Shown: positions 53,777 to 64,000 of the stretch, one piece after another
Layout of the letters: every line of letters begins with the position of its first letter
Numbering within the stretch: position 1 is the first letter of the stretch
Source of the DNA: Xenophilus sp. Marseille-Q4582
GTDB lineage: Bacteria > Pseudomonadota > Gammaproteobacteria > Burkholderiales > Burkholderiaceae_C
Direction of reading: 5' to 3'
DNA length: 64,000 nt
NCBI RefSeq assembly: GCF_916700565.1
Contig: NZ_CAKAKO010000001.1
Location: forward strand, 186,001 to 250,000
Position numbers and translations under genes: made by a program
Notes under the pieces: model-generated
What the model was told of the DNA's origin: nothing
Database searches by the model: none
Seen by the model: the letters and a program-made list of their open reading frames with translations, nothing else

Positions 53777-55237
53777 ATGAGTCTCGTCACGCGTTGCCCG
53801 GCCTGCACGACCACCTTCAAGGTGGTGCGCGACCAGCTCCGCATCTCGGACGGCTGGGTGCGCTGCGGCCGCTGCAGCGAGGTGTTCGACGCCACCCTGG
53901 ACCTGCTGGACACCGACACCGGCGAGCCGGTGCCTGCGCATTCCTTCGTCTCGCCCAAGCCGCCGCCGCTGGACGAGGCGGCGCCGCTGCGCGACGCCTC
54001 GGGCACCGCGCAAGCCGCCGGGGAGATGGCGCCGGCCACCGGCCCTTTCGACACCCTCCCGTCCGACCTGCCGCGTTTCGGGCCGGAAGCGGCGGTCGTG
54101 TCCCCGCCTGCAGCGAACGTGCCCGCGCCTGCGCCCATGTCTGCGCCGATCGCCTCCCCGCCGACGGCCTGGCCGGCCGCCGGGCTGCTGGATCTGCCGG
54201 AGCGCCCGGCGTCACCGTCCCCTGCACCTGCACCTGCGCCTGCGCCGACGGTGCAGGTTTCCGGCAAGGCGGGCGCGGAATTGGAAGCGCCCGCGCCGGC
54301 GGGCCCGGCCTGGCGCCGCATCCAGGTGCCGCCGGCTCCGCCGTCCGCACCGTCCATCGCGGGCGTGATGGCAGACGAGCCTTGGCCCATGCGCCGCGCC
54401 TCGGCGCCGCAGGAGACGGCGCCGCCCGCTTCCTCATCGGCCATCGAGGCCGCGGTGGACGCGCAATTGCAGAAGGCGCTGCGCCGTGCACGCGTGCAGG
54501 CGCTGCGCGAGGAGCGGGCACGCCTGCACGCCGAAGATCGGCCTGGGCCGGCGAAGGCCGACAAGGCCGACAAGGCCGGCGAGCCGCCCGACGCCCTGTC
54601 GGCATCGGTGCTGCGCCGCGCCTCGACGGACAGCGTGTCTGCCACCGACGCCGAGGGCCCAGCCCCCGCCGACAGCATGCTCGACTCCACCCTGTATGCG
54701 GCCGAATTCCTGGACGCGCCGCCGGATTCGTTCGCGGCGCCGCCCGCGGCCCGGCGGCGGCTGTCAGTGGGGACGTGGGGCGTGCTGGCGCTGCTGGCGG
54801 GCGTGCTGCTCCTGGCCCAGTGGCTGCGCCACGAGCGCGATGCCCTGGCCGCCTCTCAGCCCGCGCTGCGTCCGGCGATCCAGGCGCTGTGCGAGGTCTC
54901 CGGCTGTGTGCCCGGCGCGCCGCGCCGCATCGATGCGGTGCGCATCGACGGCTCGTCGTTCACGCCCTCGCGGCAGGGCGAGCGCTACGAACTCATGTTC
55001 ACGCTGCGCAATGCGGCCGCCCTGCCCGTCGCCATGCCGTCCATCGAGCTGTCGCTGCTCGACGGCAACGAGCGCCCGGTGGTGCGCCGCGTCTTCCACC
55101 CCAGGGACTTCGGCGCGCCGCCGCAGATGGGGCCGCGCGGCGAGCAGATGGCGCAGCTGCATCTGTCGCTGCAGGTGCCGCCCGAGCAGCGCGCGCAGCC
55201 GGTGATGGGCTACAGCATGCTGGCCTTCTACCCCTGA
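53777..55237 (+). CDS. zinc-ribbon and DUF3426 domain membrane protein
   Basis: This 486-residue protein begins with an MJ0042-type zinc ribbon, TRCPACTTTFKVV and VRCGRCSEVFDA (two CxxC pairs, residues 7-38). A very long Pro/Ala/Glu-rich disordered region of about 280 residues follows, then one membrane helix (GTWGVLALLAGVLLLAQWL, near 330-350) and a C-terminal DUF3426 periplasmic domain (CEVSGCVPGAPRRIDAVRI onward). Function unknown; it follows prmA in many betaproteobacteria. TACAAT (53762-53767) lies 9 bases before the ATG and there is no Shine-Dalgarno sequence. Confidence 0.88.
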   Translation: MSLVTRCPACTTTFKVVRDQLRISDGWVRCGRCSEVFDATLDLLDTDTGEPVPAHSFVSPKPPPLDEAAPLRDASGTAQAAGEMAPATGPFDTLPSDLPRFGPEAAVVSPPAANVPAPAPMSAPIASPPTAWPAAGLLDLPERPASPSPAPAPAPAPTVQVSGKAGAELEAPAPAGPAWRRIQVPPAPPSAPSIAGVMADEPWPMRRASAPQETAPPASSSAIEAAVDAQLQKALRRARVQALREERARLHAEDRPGPAKADKADKAGEPPDALSASVLRRASTDSVSATDAEGPAPADSMLDSTLYAAEFLDAPPDSFAAPPAARRRLSVGTWGVLALLAGVLLLAQWLRHERDALAASQPALRPAIQALCEVSGCVPGAPRRIDAVRIDGSSFTPSRQGERYELMFTLRNAAALPVAMPSIELSLLDGNERPVVRRVFHPRDFGAPPQMGPRGEQMAQLHLSLQVPPEQRAQPVMGYSMLAFYP

Positions 55238-55309
55238 AGGCACGCGCCCGGGCGTCGCGGGCCGGTTCTCTTTTCATCCCTTCTCCCCTCCGTCACCGAA
55301 TGGATTCCT

Positions 55310-56212
55310 ATGGCAGCAGTGATTTGCGGTTCCCTGGCTTTCGACACCATCATGACTTTCGAGGGGCGTTTCGCAGACCAGATCCTGGCGGACCAGCTGC
55401 ACATCCTCAACGTCTCCTTCCTGGTGCCCGGGCTGCGGCGCGACTTCGGCGGCTGCGCGGGCAACATCGCCTACAGCCTCAACGCCCTGGGCGGCCGCGC
55501 GCTGCCCATGGCGACCGTGGGCAGTGACGGCGCCGAGTACATCGCGCGGCTGGAGCGGCTGGGCATCGGCACGGATTTCGTGCGCGTGCTGGAGGACAGC
55601 TACACGGCGCAGTGCTACATCACGACCGACCTGGCCAACAACCAGATCACGGCCTTCCACCCCGGTGCCATGCAGCAGGCGCACCTGACGGCCGTCCAGG
55701 CGCGCGAGGACATCCGCCTGGGCATCATCGCGCCCGATGGCCGCGAGGCCATGGTGCAGCACGCGGCGCAGTTCAAGGCCGCGGGCATCCCCTTCGTGTT
55801 CGACCCGGGCCAGGGCCTGCCGATGTTCGACGGCGCGGAGCTCGCGCATTTCGTGGCGCAAGCCGACTGGGTGGTGGTGAACGACTACGAGGGGCGGATG
55901 CTCAGCGAGCGCACGGGCTGGAGCCTGGCCGAGCTCTCGCGCCGCGTGCAGGGGCTGTTCGTCACGCTGGGCGAGCAGGGCTGCGATCTGTGGATCGACG
56001 GCGAGCGCACGACGGTGCCGGCCGCGACGCCGGCGGCCGTGGTGGATCCCACCGGCTGTGGCGATGCCTGGCGTGGCGCCCTGCTGTACGGGCTGGAGCG
56101 CGGCTGGAGCCTGCAGCGCTGCGCGGAGGTCGGCAACCGGCTGGGCGCGCTCAAGGTGGCGCAGCGCGGGCCGCAGAACTACACGGTGGACCGGGCGCAG
56201 CTGGGCCTGTGA
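55310..56212 (+). CDS. PfkB family carbohydrate/nucleoside kinase
   Basis: This 300-residue kinase begins AVICGSLAFDTIMTFEGRF, has the first PfkB signature region GGCAGNIAYSLNALGG and the second, DPTGCGDAWRGALLYGLERG (catalytic Asp near 252). The residues around FGGCAGN and NDYEGRM suggest an adenosine- or ribokinase-like member, but the substrate cannot be assigned. It is the last gene of the rightward block that starts at prmA. A leftward terminator lies 119 bp downstream. Confidence 0.85.
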   Translation: MAAVICGSLAFDTIMTFEGRFADQILADQLHILNVSFLVPGLRRDFGGCAGNIAYSLNALGGRALPMATVGSDGAEYIARLERLGIGTDFVRVLEDSYTAQCYITTDLANNQITAFHPGAMQQAHLTAVQAREDIRLGIIAPDGREAMVQHAAQFKAAGIPFVFDPGQGLPMFDGAELAHFVAQADWVVVNDYEGRMLSERTGWSLAELSRRVQGLFVTLGEQGCDLWIDGERTTVPAATPAAVVDPTGCGDAWRGALLYGLERGWSLQRCAEVGNRLGALKVAQRGPQNYTVDRAQLGL

Positions 56213-56330
56213 GCACAGGAGGCGCCGGCCGTCCCGAAGGCCCGTCGGTGCAGCGGTGCCACAGGCATGCGGAGCCTGGGCGTCGCTCGGGTCTTGCCGG
56301 GCGTGTGCCCATCGGCGTGCCCCGGACGCG

Positions 56331-56361
56331 AAAAAGCCCGGCACCTCGCGGCGCCGGGCTT
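56331..56361 (-). terminator. intrinsic terminator of the histone-H1-like gene
   Basis: Read leftward, AAGCCCGGC, a 10-base loop and GCCGGGCTT form a 9-bp stem followed by TTTTT (56331-56335 on the lower strand). It lies 21 bp after the stop of the gene at 56382. Confidence 0.88.
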
Positions 56362-56381
56362 GAAGGATCGACGGACGATCC

Positions 56382-56945
56382 TCAGGGCTTGGTGCTGGGG
56401 AAGGGCCAGGCGACCGGGTTGATGGTCGTCTGAGGCGCCGCAGCGGCAGGCGCAGCCGCAGCTGCTTCCTTCTTTGCAGCAGCCTTGGCGGGAGCCTTCT
56501 TGGCCGAGGCCTTCTTGGCAGGCGCCTTGGCAGGTGCAGCCGCCTTCTTCGCAGCGGCCTTCTTCGCGGCAGGCGCCTTCTTGGCGGCGGCCTTCTTCGC
56601 AGCCGGTGCCTTCTTGGCGGCCGCCTTCTTCGCAGCCGGTGCCTTCTTCGCCGCAGGCGCCTTCTTGGCCGCGACCTTCTTGGCGGCCGGTGCCTTCTTG
56701 GCGGCGACCTTCTTGGCAGCCGGCGCCTTCTTGGCGGCGACCTTCTTGGCCGTGGCCTTCTTCGCTGCCGGCGCTGCCTTCTTCGCAGCGACCTTCTTGG
56801 CGGCCGGCGCCTTCTTGGCGGCGACCTTCTTCGCTGCCGGTGCCTTCTTGGCGGCCGGCGCCTTCTTCGCAGCAGCCTTCTTGGCGGCCGGTGCCTTCTT
56901 CGCAGCCGGAGCCTTCTTGGCCGGAGCCTTCTTTGCAGTTGCCAT
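56382..56945 (-). CDS. histone-H1-like Lys/Ala-rich nucleoid protein
   Basis: This 187-residue protein is built almost wholly of [19 protein letters not shown] and PAKK units (over 25 lysine pairs), with a short non-repetitive end [17 protein letters not shown]. Such proteins (AlgP, BpH1/BpH2-like) are DNA-binding, H1-like chromatin proteins of pseudomonads and betaproteobacteria. The start at 56945 (MATAKKAP) has GGAGAAAG just upstream. Repeats at the DNA level make the gene prone to length variation. It is a single leftward gene with its own terminator. Confidence 0.88.
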   Translation of the reverse strand: MATAKKAPAKKAPAAKKAPAAKKAAAKKAPAAKKAPAAKKVAAKKAPAAKKVAAKKAAPAAKKATAKKVAAKKAPAAKKVAAKKAPAAKKVAAKKAPAAKKAPAAKKAAAKKAPAAKKAAAKKAPAAKKAAAKKAAAPAKAPAKKASAKKAPAKAAAKKEAAAAAPAAAAPQTTINPVAWPFPSTKP

Positions 56946-56961
56946 TTCTTTCTCCTTGATC

Positions 56962-56978
56962 AAGTTGACAATCAACTT
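56962..56978 (-). promoter_or_regulatory. small inverted repeat upstream of the H1-like gene
   Basis: AAGTTGACAATCAACTT is a 7-bp inverted repeat with a 3-base centre, 17 bases before the start codon and next to the ribosome-binding site. It could be an operator or mRNA hairpin. Confidence 0.4.
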
Positions 56979-57017
56979 CTGGAAGCGCCTTGTGCATTGC
57001 AAGCCGGCACCAGGCGA

Positions 57018-57051
57018 TTCATGGCGTTGGAGTGCACTCCAGCGCCATGAA
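57018..57051. repeat. 34-bp near-perfect palindrome between nrdB and the H1-like gene
   Basis: Positions 57018-57034 and 57035-57051 are reverse complements with a single mismatched pair (T/G at 57027/57042). The perfect core is GGAGTGCACTCC (57029-57040). It lies 77 bp beyond the nrdB stop and 73 bp before the H1-like start. No T-tract follows in either direction. Confidence 0.75.
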
Positions 57052-57128
57052 CACGGAAACCCCGGCCGCTGCACTCTGGGGTGCATGACGCGGACGGGGC
57101 GATTCTTGAATCCATTCGAATCCGGAAC

Positions 57129-58340
57129 TCAATCCCAGGAGAGCGCACCACCCGACTGGTACTCGATCACGCGGGTTTCGAAGAAATTGCGCTCTTTCTT
57201 CAGGTCGATCATCTCGCTCATCCAGGGGAAGGGGTTTTCCTCGTTCGGGAAGAGCGCTTCGAGGCCGATCTGCGTCGCGCGTCGGTTGGCGATGTAGCGC
57301 AGGTAGCCCTTGAACATGGAGGCGTTCATGCCGAGCACGCCACGCGGCATGGTGTCTTCGGCATAGCGGTATTCGAGCTCGACGGCCTTGAGGAACAGGG
57401 CCTTGATCTCGGCCTTGAACTCGGGCGTCCACAGGTGCGGGTTCTCGAGCTTGAGCTGGTTGATCAGGTCGATGCCGAAATTGCAGTGCATCGACTCGTC
57501 GCGCAGGATGTACTGGTACTGCTCGGCCGCGCCGGTCATCTTGTTCTGGCGGCCCAGCGCGAGGATCTGCGTGAAGCCGACGTAGAAGAAGAGGCCCTCC
57601 ATCAGGCAGGCGAAGACGATCAGGCTCTTGAGCAGCGTCTGGTCGTTCTCGGGCGTGCCGGTGTGGAAGTTGGGGTCCATGATCGCGTCGATGAACGGGA
57701 TCAGGAACTCGTCCTTGTCGCGGATCGACGGCACCTCGTTGTAGGCGTTGAAGATCTCCGCCTCGTCCAGGCCCAGCGACTCGACGATGTACTGGTAGGC
57801 GTGCGTGTGGATCGCCTCTTCGAAGGCCTGGCGCAACAGGAACTGCCGGCACTCGGGCGCCGTGATGTGGCGGTAGGTGCCCAGCACGATGTTGTTGGCG
57901 GCCAGCGAGTCGGCCGTCACGAAGAAGCCGAGGTTGCGCTTGACGATGCGCCGCTCGTCCTCGGTCAGACCGTTCGGGTCCTTCCAGAGGGCGATGTCGC
58001 GGTTCATGTTCACTTCCTGCGGCATCCAGTGGTTGGCGCAGGTGGCGAGGTACTTCTCCCACGCCCACTTGTACTTGAACGGCACCAGCTGGTTGACGTC
58101 GGTCTGGCCGTTGATGATGCGCTTGTCGGCCGCGTTCACGCGGCGGGCGCTGGCCGTGCCGACGGCAGGCGAGGCCGGAGCTGCAGCGGGAGCAGCGAAG
58201 CTGTGCGTGGCCAGTGCGGCGGCAGGGGCCCGTGCCGCGGAAGTCGGTGCCGCCATCGAGGCACCACCGGTGCTCGATGCGGAAGGATGGGGCTGGCTCC
58301 GCGGTGCGGAGGGCTTGACTTCGTCGTCCCAGGTCAACAT
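57129..58340 (-). CDS. nrdB: class Ia ribonucleotide reductase beta subunit NrdB
   Basis: This 403-residue radical subunit has a disordered Ala/Ser/Pro-rich N-terminus of about 70 residues, then the four-helix ferritin-like core. Iron ligands and radical Tyr are visible in [19 protein letters not shown] (E-x2-H-x3-Y) and [24 protein letters not shown] carries the first acidic ligand. The C-terminus, [17 protein letters not shown], binds NrdA. ATG 58340 was chosen (MLTWDDEV); an in-frame TTG at 58352 is less likely. It makes dNTPs with NrdA, which is 188 bp upstream. Confidence 0.95.
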   Translation of the reverse strand: MLTWDDEVKPSAPRSQPHPSASSTGGASMAAPTSAARAPAAALATHSFAAPAAAPASPAVGTASARRVNAADKRIINGQTDVNQLVPFKYKWAWEKYLATCANHWMPQEVNMNRDIALWKDPNGLTEDERRIVKRNLGFFVTADSLAANNIVLGTYRHITAPECRQFLLRQAFEEAIHTHAYQYIVESLGLDEAEIFNAYNEVPSIRDKDEFLIPFIDAIMDPNFHTGTPENDQTLLKSLIVFACLMEGLFFYVGFTQILALGRQNKMTGAAEQYQYILRDESMHCNFGIDLINQLKLENPHLWTPEFKAEIKALFLKAVELEYRYAEDTMPRGVLGMNASMFKGYLRYIANRRATQIGLEALFPNEENPFPWMSEMIDLKKERNFFETRVIEYQSGGALSWD

Positions 58341-58358
58341 AGAAAAATCCAATGCTCA

Positions 58359-58387
58359 ATTATCAGAGCAACGTTGTGTGTTGAAAA
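58359..58387 (-). promoter_or_regulatory. possible nrdB promoter
   Basis: Read leftward, TTTTCA (58387-58382), 17 bases, then GATAAT (58364-58359) is a fair sigma-70 match in an AT-rich patch 18 bases before the nrdB ATG. It would allow nrdB to be made separately from nrdA. Confidence 0.45.
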
Positions 58388-58475
58388 GTTGTGCGCGCGT
58401 GTGCAGGCAGAAATTTGTTGTGTGCAGGCATCGTGGAGGGCCACCGGTTCCGCGCTCGCACAAGCGGCGAATGAA

Positions 58476-58515
58476 CTGCGGCTCGCATGCGTGCTTCGAC
58501 ACATGCGAGCCGCAG
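58476..58515 (-). terminator. perfect 14-bp hairpin right after nrdA
   Basis: CTGCGGCTCGCATG (58476-58489) and CATGCGAGCCGCAG (58502-58515) are exact reverse complements with a 12-base loop, 13 bases past the nrdA stop. There is no T-tract, so it may be a partial terminator or a 3'-end protector that sets the nrdA:nrdB ratio. Confidence 0.65.
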
Positions 58516-58528
58516 GTGCTTCATCGCA

Positions 58529-61471
<2,943 letters not shown>

Positions 61472-61560
61472 TCGTTTTCCTCGGTCGATGGCGGTGTGTG
61501 ATCAGGTCCCAGCGCAGCGGCGGCACGCTCGCGGGCGTGCGCGGCTGGTGCGACAGCTGC

Positions 61561-61608
61561 ACACTATATCTAGTGTGCAAAGGGCTCACAACCCACTACA
61601 TCTAGCGT
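61561..61608 (-). promoter_or_regulatory. NrdR box pair overlapping the nrdA promoter
   Basis: ACACTATATCTAGTGT (61561-61576) matches the NrdR consensus, and a second box CCACTACATCTAGCGT lies at 61593-61608, 32 bp away (three helical turns), the spacing known for NrdR. Read leftward, TTGTGA (61591-61586), 17 bases, TATAGT (61568-61563) forms a sigma-70 promoter whose -10 lies in box 1. NrdR should repress here when dATP is high. Confidence 0.9.
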
Positions 61609-61699
61609 CGGGCCCGCGATTCTGAAGGGTTGTCCAACGGGGCTGTGGGGCCGATTCGTGCGGATGCCGCATGGGCGTTGAGGGCAGGATCTCGAAGCC

Positions 61700-61751
61700 A
61701 GCAACCATGCGCTTTCCCGTCCGATTTGCGCTCGCAACCCGCATGGTTGCT
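61700..61751. repeat. 12-bp inverted repeat upstream of the NrdR boxes
   Basis: AGCAACCATGCG (61700-61711) and CGCATGGTTGCT (61740-61751) are perfect reverse complements with 28 bases between them, in the 248-bp gap between nrdA's control region and ampD. The rest of the gap holds no gene; an A-rich tract (GCGAAAAAAATTTGC) lies near 61798-61812. Confidence 0.55.
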
Positions 61752-61856
61752 AGGCCTGTGACCGCTCCACCGGGCGGCGGAGGCGGGAAGGCGCCGCGCG
61801 AAAAAAATTTGCATCTGGGCGCACCGCCCCCTCGCGGCCTCCTGCGCATCGCCACC

Positions 61857-62474
61857 CTAGCCTGCGCACACCCCCGGCGGAAAGGCATCGAGGGGCCAGC
61901 CCAGCTGTCGGCGAAGACGCCGCCAGTCGAAGCCGGGGCCCGGGTCCTGCTTGCGGCCGGGCGCAATGTGCTCGTGGCCGGCGACATGGGCGATGGGATA
62001 GCGTTGGGCCAGGGCGGGCATCAGGCGCGCGAGGGCGGCGTACTGCGCCGGTTCGAAGGCGTCACCTTCGAGCCCCTCGAGTTCGATGCCCACCGAATCG
62101 TCGTTGCAGTTGCTGCGCCCCCGCCAGGACGACGCGCCCGCGTGCCAGGCGCGGTCGTCGGCGCTCACGAACTGCCAGATCGCGCCGTCGCGCCGCACAT
62201 AGAAATGCGCCGACACCTCCAGCCCGCGGATCTGCTGAAAGTAGGGGTGGGCGTCCCAGTCGAGCCGGTTCGTGAACAGCGCCTGCACCTCGTCGCCGCC
62301 ATAGCGCCCCGGCGGCAGGCTGATGGAATGCAGCACGACCAGATCGATCTGCGCGCCCGCCGGCCGCGGCCCGAAGTTGGGCGAGGGCAGCCGGTGCGCC
62401 GGCCGCCACCATCCCCCGTCCCAGGCCGCTTCGCCGCCCGGCACGGTGCCAGCGCTTTCAGCCGTCGTCATCAC
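61857..62474 (-). CDS. ampD: 1,6-anhydro-N-acetylmuramyl-L-alanine amidase AmpD
   Basis: This 205-residue cytosolic zinc amidase of the amidase_2 fold has ligands His in VVLHSISLPPG and His plus Asp in VAGHEHIAPGRKQDPGPGFDW; the VSAHFYVRRDGAIWQFV strand and the Glu in SVGIELEGLEG are also typical. There is no signal peptide, as expected for AmpD. It cleaves recycled anhydro-muropeptides, feeding Mpl. The start is 62474 or 62471 (MMTTAES); it overlaps the end of pilR by 14-17 bp. It reads leftward. Confidence 0.94.
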   Translation of the reverse strand: MMTTAESAGTVPGGEAAWDGGWWRPAHRLPSPNFGPRPAGAQIDLVVLHSISLPPGRYGGDEVQALFTNRLDWDAHPYFQQIRGLEVSAHFYVRRDGAIWQFVSADDRAWHAGASSWRGRSNCNDDSVGIELEGLEGDAFEPAQYAALARLMPALAQRYPIAHVAGHEHIAPGRKQDPGPGFDWRRLRRQLGWPLDAFPPGVCAG

Positions 62475-64000
62475 CGGGGGCGGCGATGCCCAGCCGTGCG
62501 ATGCGGTAGCGCATCTGGCGCAGGCTCAGGCCCAGGCGCGCCGCGGCCGCCGTGCGGTTGAAACCCGTGGCCTGCAGCGCTTGCACGAGGATCTCTCGCT
62601 CCTTCTGGTCCAGGTAGTTCTGCAGGTCGGAAGGAATGGGGGGCGCCGCCCCCGGGCCGCCCTGCACGGGCCGCCCCTCGTCGCCGCTGAACGTGTCCGG
62701 CTCGAAGGCGGCTCCCGGGGGCCCGAGCGGCTCGGGCAGCGGCTCGCCGGCGACGGGGTCGAGCTGCAGTTCCTCCCCCTCGCTGAGCGCAACGGCTCGA
62801 TGCAGCAGGTTCTCCAGTTCGCGCACGTTGCCGTGCAGCGGATGGGCGGCCAGCGTGCGCAGCGCCTGCGCGGACAAGGCCGGCACGGGCTGGCCGCTGT
62901 CGCGCGCGATGCGCTGCAGCAGCGCCTCGCACAGCGCGGGCAGGTCTTCGCGGCGTTCGCGCAGCGGCGGCAACGCCAGTTCGATCACGTTGAGCCGGTA
63001 GAACAGGTCCTGCCGGAAGCGGCCCGCCTGCACCTCGGCCTGCAGGTCCTTGTGGGTCGCGCTCACGATGCGCACGTCCACCGCGTCTTCCTGGGTCGAG
63101 CCGATGGGGCGCACGCTGCGTTCCTGGATGGCGCGCAACAGCTTGGACTGCATGGCCAGCGGCAGGTCGCCGATCTCGTCCAGAAAGAGCGTGCCGCCGC
63201 GCGCGGCCTGGAAATAGCCGTCGCGGTCCTGGGCCGAGCCGGTGTACGAGCCTTTGCGCGCGCCGAAGAATTCGGCCTCGAGCAGGTTCTCGGGAATGGC
63301 GCCGCAGTTCACGGCCACGAAGGGGCCTTCGCTGCGCTGGCTGCAGGCATGCACGGCGCTGGCCACCAGTTCCTTGCCGGTGCCCGACTCGCCGTGCACC
63401 AGCACCGGCGCCATGCTGCGGGCCACCTTGACGATGCGCGCCTTGACCTGGCGCATGGGCGCCGAATCGCCGACCAGCCGTTTCAGTGCCTCGGGCACGC
63501 CGGCTTGCGGCAGCGCGCCCCCCGCCGCCGAGGCCGCGAAGGCGGCCGGCGGCGCGGCCCCCGGCGGTGGCGGAACTCCGGCCGCGGCCACCGGCACCGG
63601 CGCACTGCCGCGCTGCTGCACGGCCGAGGCCACGACGGCGCGGAACTGCTTGAGGTCCACCGGCTTGGTGAGGTAGTCGAAGGCGCCGGCCTTGAGCGCT
63701 TCCACAGCGTTCTCGGCCGAGCCATAGGCGGTGATGACCACGCAGCGCTCGTTGCGCTGGCCGCGCTGCAGCCGCTGCAGCAGTTCCAGTCCCTGCCCAT
63801 CGGGCAGCCGCATGTCGGTGATCACGGCGTCGAAGCCGCGGCCTTCCAGCTGCTGCCAGGCCTCGGCCACGCTGCCTGCGGCTTCCACGCGGTAGCCCTC
63901 GCGCAGCAGCGTGAGTTCGTAGAGCGTGCGCAGATCGGGCTCGTCGTCGACGACCAGGATCTGGGCCGCAGGGGCGGAAAGGGAAGGCGCGGTGCTGCTC
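62458..64000 (-). CDS. pilR: PilR-type sigma-54 response regulator, 5' end outside window
   Basis: The frame is open to the window edge. Visible parts are a receiver domain (ILVVDDEPDLRTLYELTLL, phospho-Asp in VITDMRLPDGQG, Lys in YLTKPVDLKQF), a Pro/Ala linker, a sigma-54 AAA+ domain (Walker A GESGTGKELVAS, Walker B GTLFLDEIGDLP) and a Fis-type helix-turn-helix at the end (RTAAAARLGLSLRQMRYRIARLGI, split as RTAAAARLGLS and LRQMRYRIARLGI). The sigma-54 contact loop reads GSYTGS (63235-63252) instead of GAFTGA. The neighbour ampD fits the ampD-pilR-pilS order of Comamonadaceae; PilR controls type IV pilin. The specific name is inferred. Confidence 0.85.
   Translation of the reverse strand, partial: SSTAPSLSAPAAQILVVDDEPDLRTLYELTLLREGYRVEAAGSVAEAWQQLEGRGFDAVITDMRLPDGQGLELLQRLQRGQRNERCVVITAYGSAENAVEALKAGAFDYLTKPVDLKQFRAVVASAVQQRGSAPVPVAAAGVPPPPGAAPPAAFAASAAGGALPQAGVPEALKRLVGDSAPMRQVKARIVKVARSMAPVLVHGESGTGKELVASAVHACSQRSEGPFVAVNCGAIPENLLEAEFFGARKGSYTGSAQDRDGYFQAARGGTLFLDEIGDLPLAMQSKLLRAIQERSVRPIGSTQEDAVDVRIVSATHKDLQAEVQAGRFRQDLFYRLNVIELALPPLRERREDLPALCEALLQRIARDSGQPVPALSAQALRTLAAHPLHGNVRELENLLHRAVALSEGEELQLDPVAGEPLPEPLGPPGAAFEPDTFSGDEGRPVQGGPGAAPPIPSDLQNYLDQKEREILVQALQATGFNRTAAAARLGLSLRQMRYRIARLGIAAPGDDDG

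Noticed and set aside
56485-56945. Dense tandem repeats that could suggest a CRISPR or satellite array
   Set aside because: They are codon repeats of the [10 protein letters not shown] protein and have no constant spacer structure.

Overview
The window is GC-rich (roughly 70% by eye) chromosomal DNA with almost no spare space between genes. Gene content and order point to a betaproteobacterium of the Comamonadaceae (Acidovorax/Alicycliphilus type). The evidence is dksA followed by a STAS-like gene and hslVU, a complete Gram-negative dcw cluster from mraZ to lpxC, ampD next to a PilR-type regulator, class Ia nrdAB with NrdR boxes, and a lysine/alanine histone-H1-like gene. This assignment rests on protein character and synteny, not on a search. 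No rRNA, tRNA, CRISPR array, prophage or defence island was seen.

Layout. 1-4343: a partial Nudix hydrolase, an M48 peptidase and a YjgN (DUF898) membrane protein read left; a CorA transporter reads right. 4342-5095: a truncated IS5-type element abuts a 170-bp repeat that occurs again at 10857-11026. 5107-10821: dapF, a DUF484 gene, a YdcF/ElyC-like gene, xerC, an RlmI-like methyltransferase and a CobW-type metallochaperone. 10822-11086: the second repeat copy, complete with terminal inverted repeats and placed exactly at the cobW stop codon. 11445-15980: dksA of the single-cysteine, zinc-independent type, a STAS-like protein, hslV and hslU. 16153-35699: the MraZ operator and the dcw cluster mraZ-rsmH-ftsL-ftsI-murE-murF-mraY-murD-ftsW-murG-murC-ddl-ftsQ-ftsA-ftsZ-lpxC. 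35742-43047: a small membrane protein, then leftward ruvC, mtgA, aroE, a TonB-C-like gene, an RNase II family gene and a YqiA-like esterase, then rightward rodA. 43154-56212: a secreted serine hydrolase, a DUF1508 gene, tldD, an aromatic leader peptide with attenuator in front of a DAHP synthase, mpl (leftward), a conserved unknown, a TlpA-like thioredoxin, accB-accC, prmA, a DUF3426 protein and a PfkB kinase. 56331-64000, all leftward: a histone-H1-like gene, nrdB, nrdA, ampD and a partial pilR.

How the genes work together. Most of the window serves envelope growth and division. DapF supplies meso-diaminopimelate, MurC/D/E/F, Ddl, MraY and MurG build lipid II, FtsW/FtsI and RodA/MtgA polymerise it, FtsL/Q/A/Z run the divisome, LpxC commits to lipid A, and Mpl and AmpD recycle muropeptides. 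The rest is growth-linked: fatty-acid initiation (AccBC), dNTP supply (NrdAB), aromatic synthesis (DAHP synthase, AroE) and the stringent-response cofactor DksA.

Most notable. The aroG leader encodes a run of Phe/Tyr/Trp codons followed by a perfect terminator and a matching antiterminator segment. murD is inflated to 717 codons by a 180-residue Ala/Pro/Glu linker and a second in-frame insert that looks like a dispersed palindromic repeat. A 27-codon ORF copies the murC N-terminus just before murC. Two copies of a structured MITE-like repeat lie directly behind genes. Four exact 10-bp-spaced operator repeats precede mraZ. Several genes have a -10-like hexamer so close to the start codon that leaderless transcripts are suggested.
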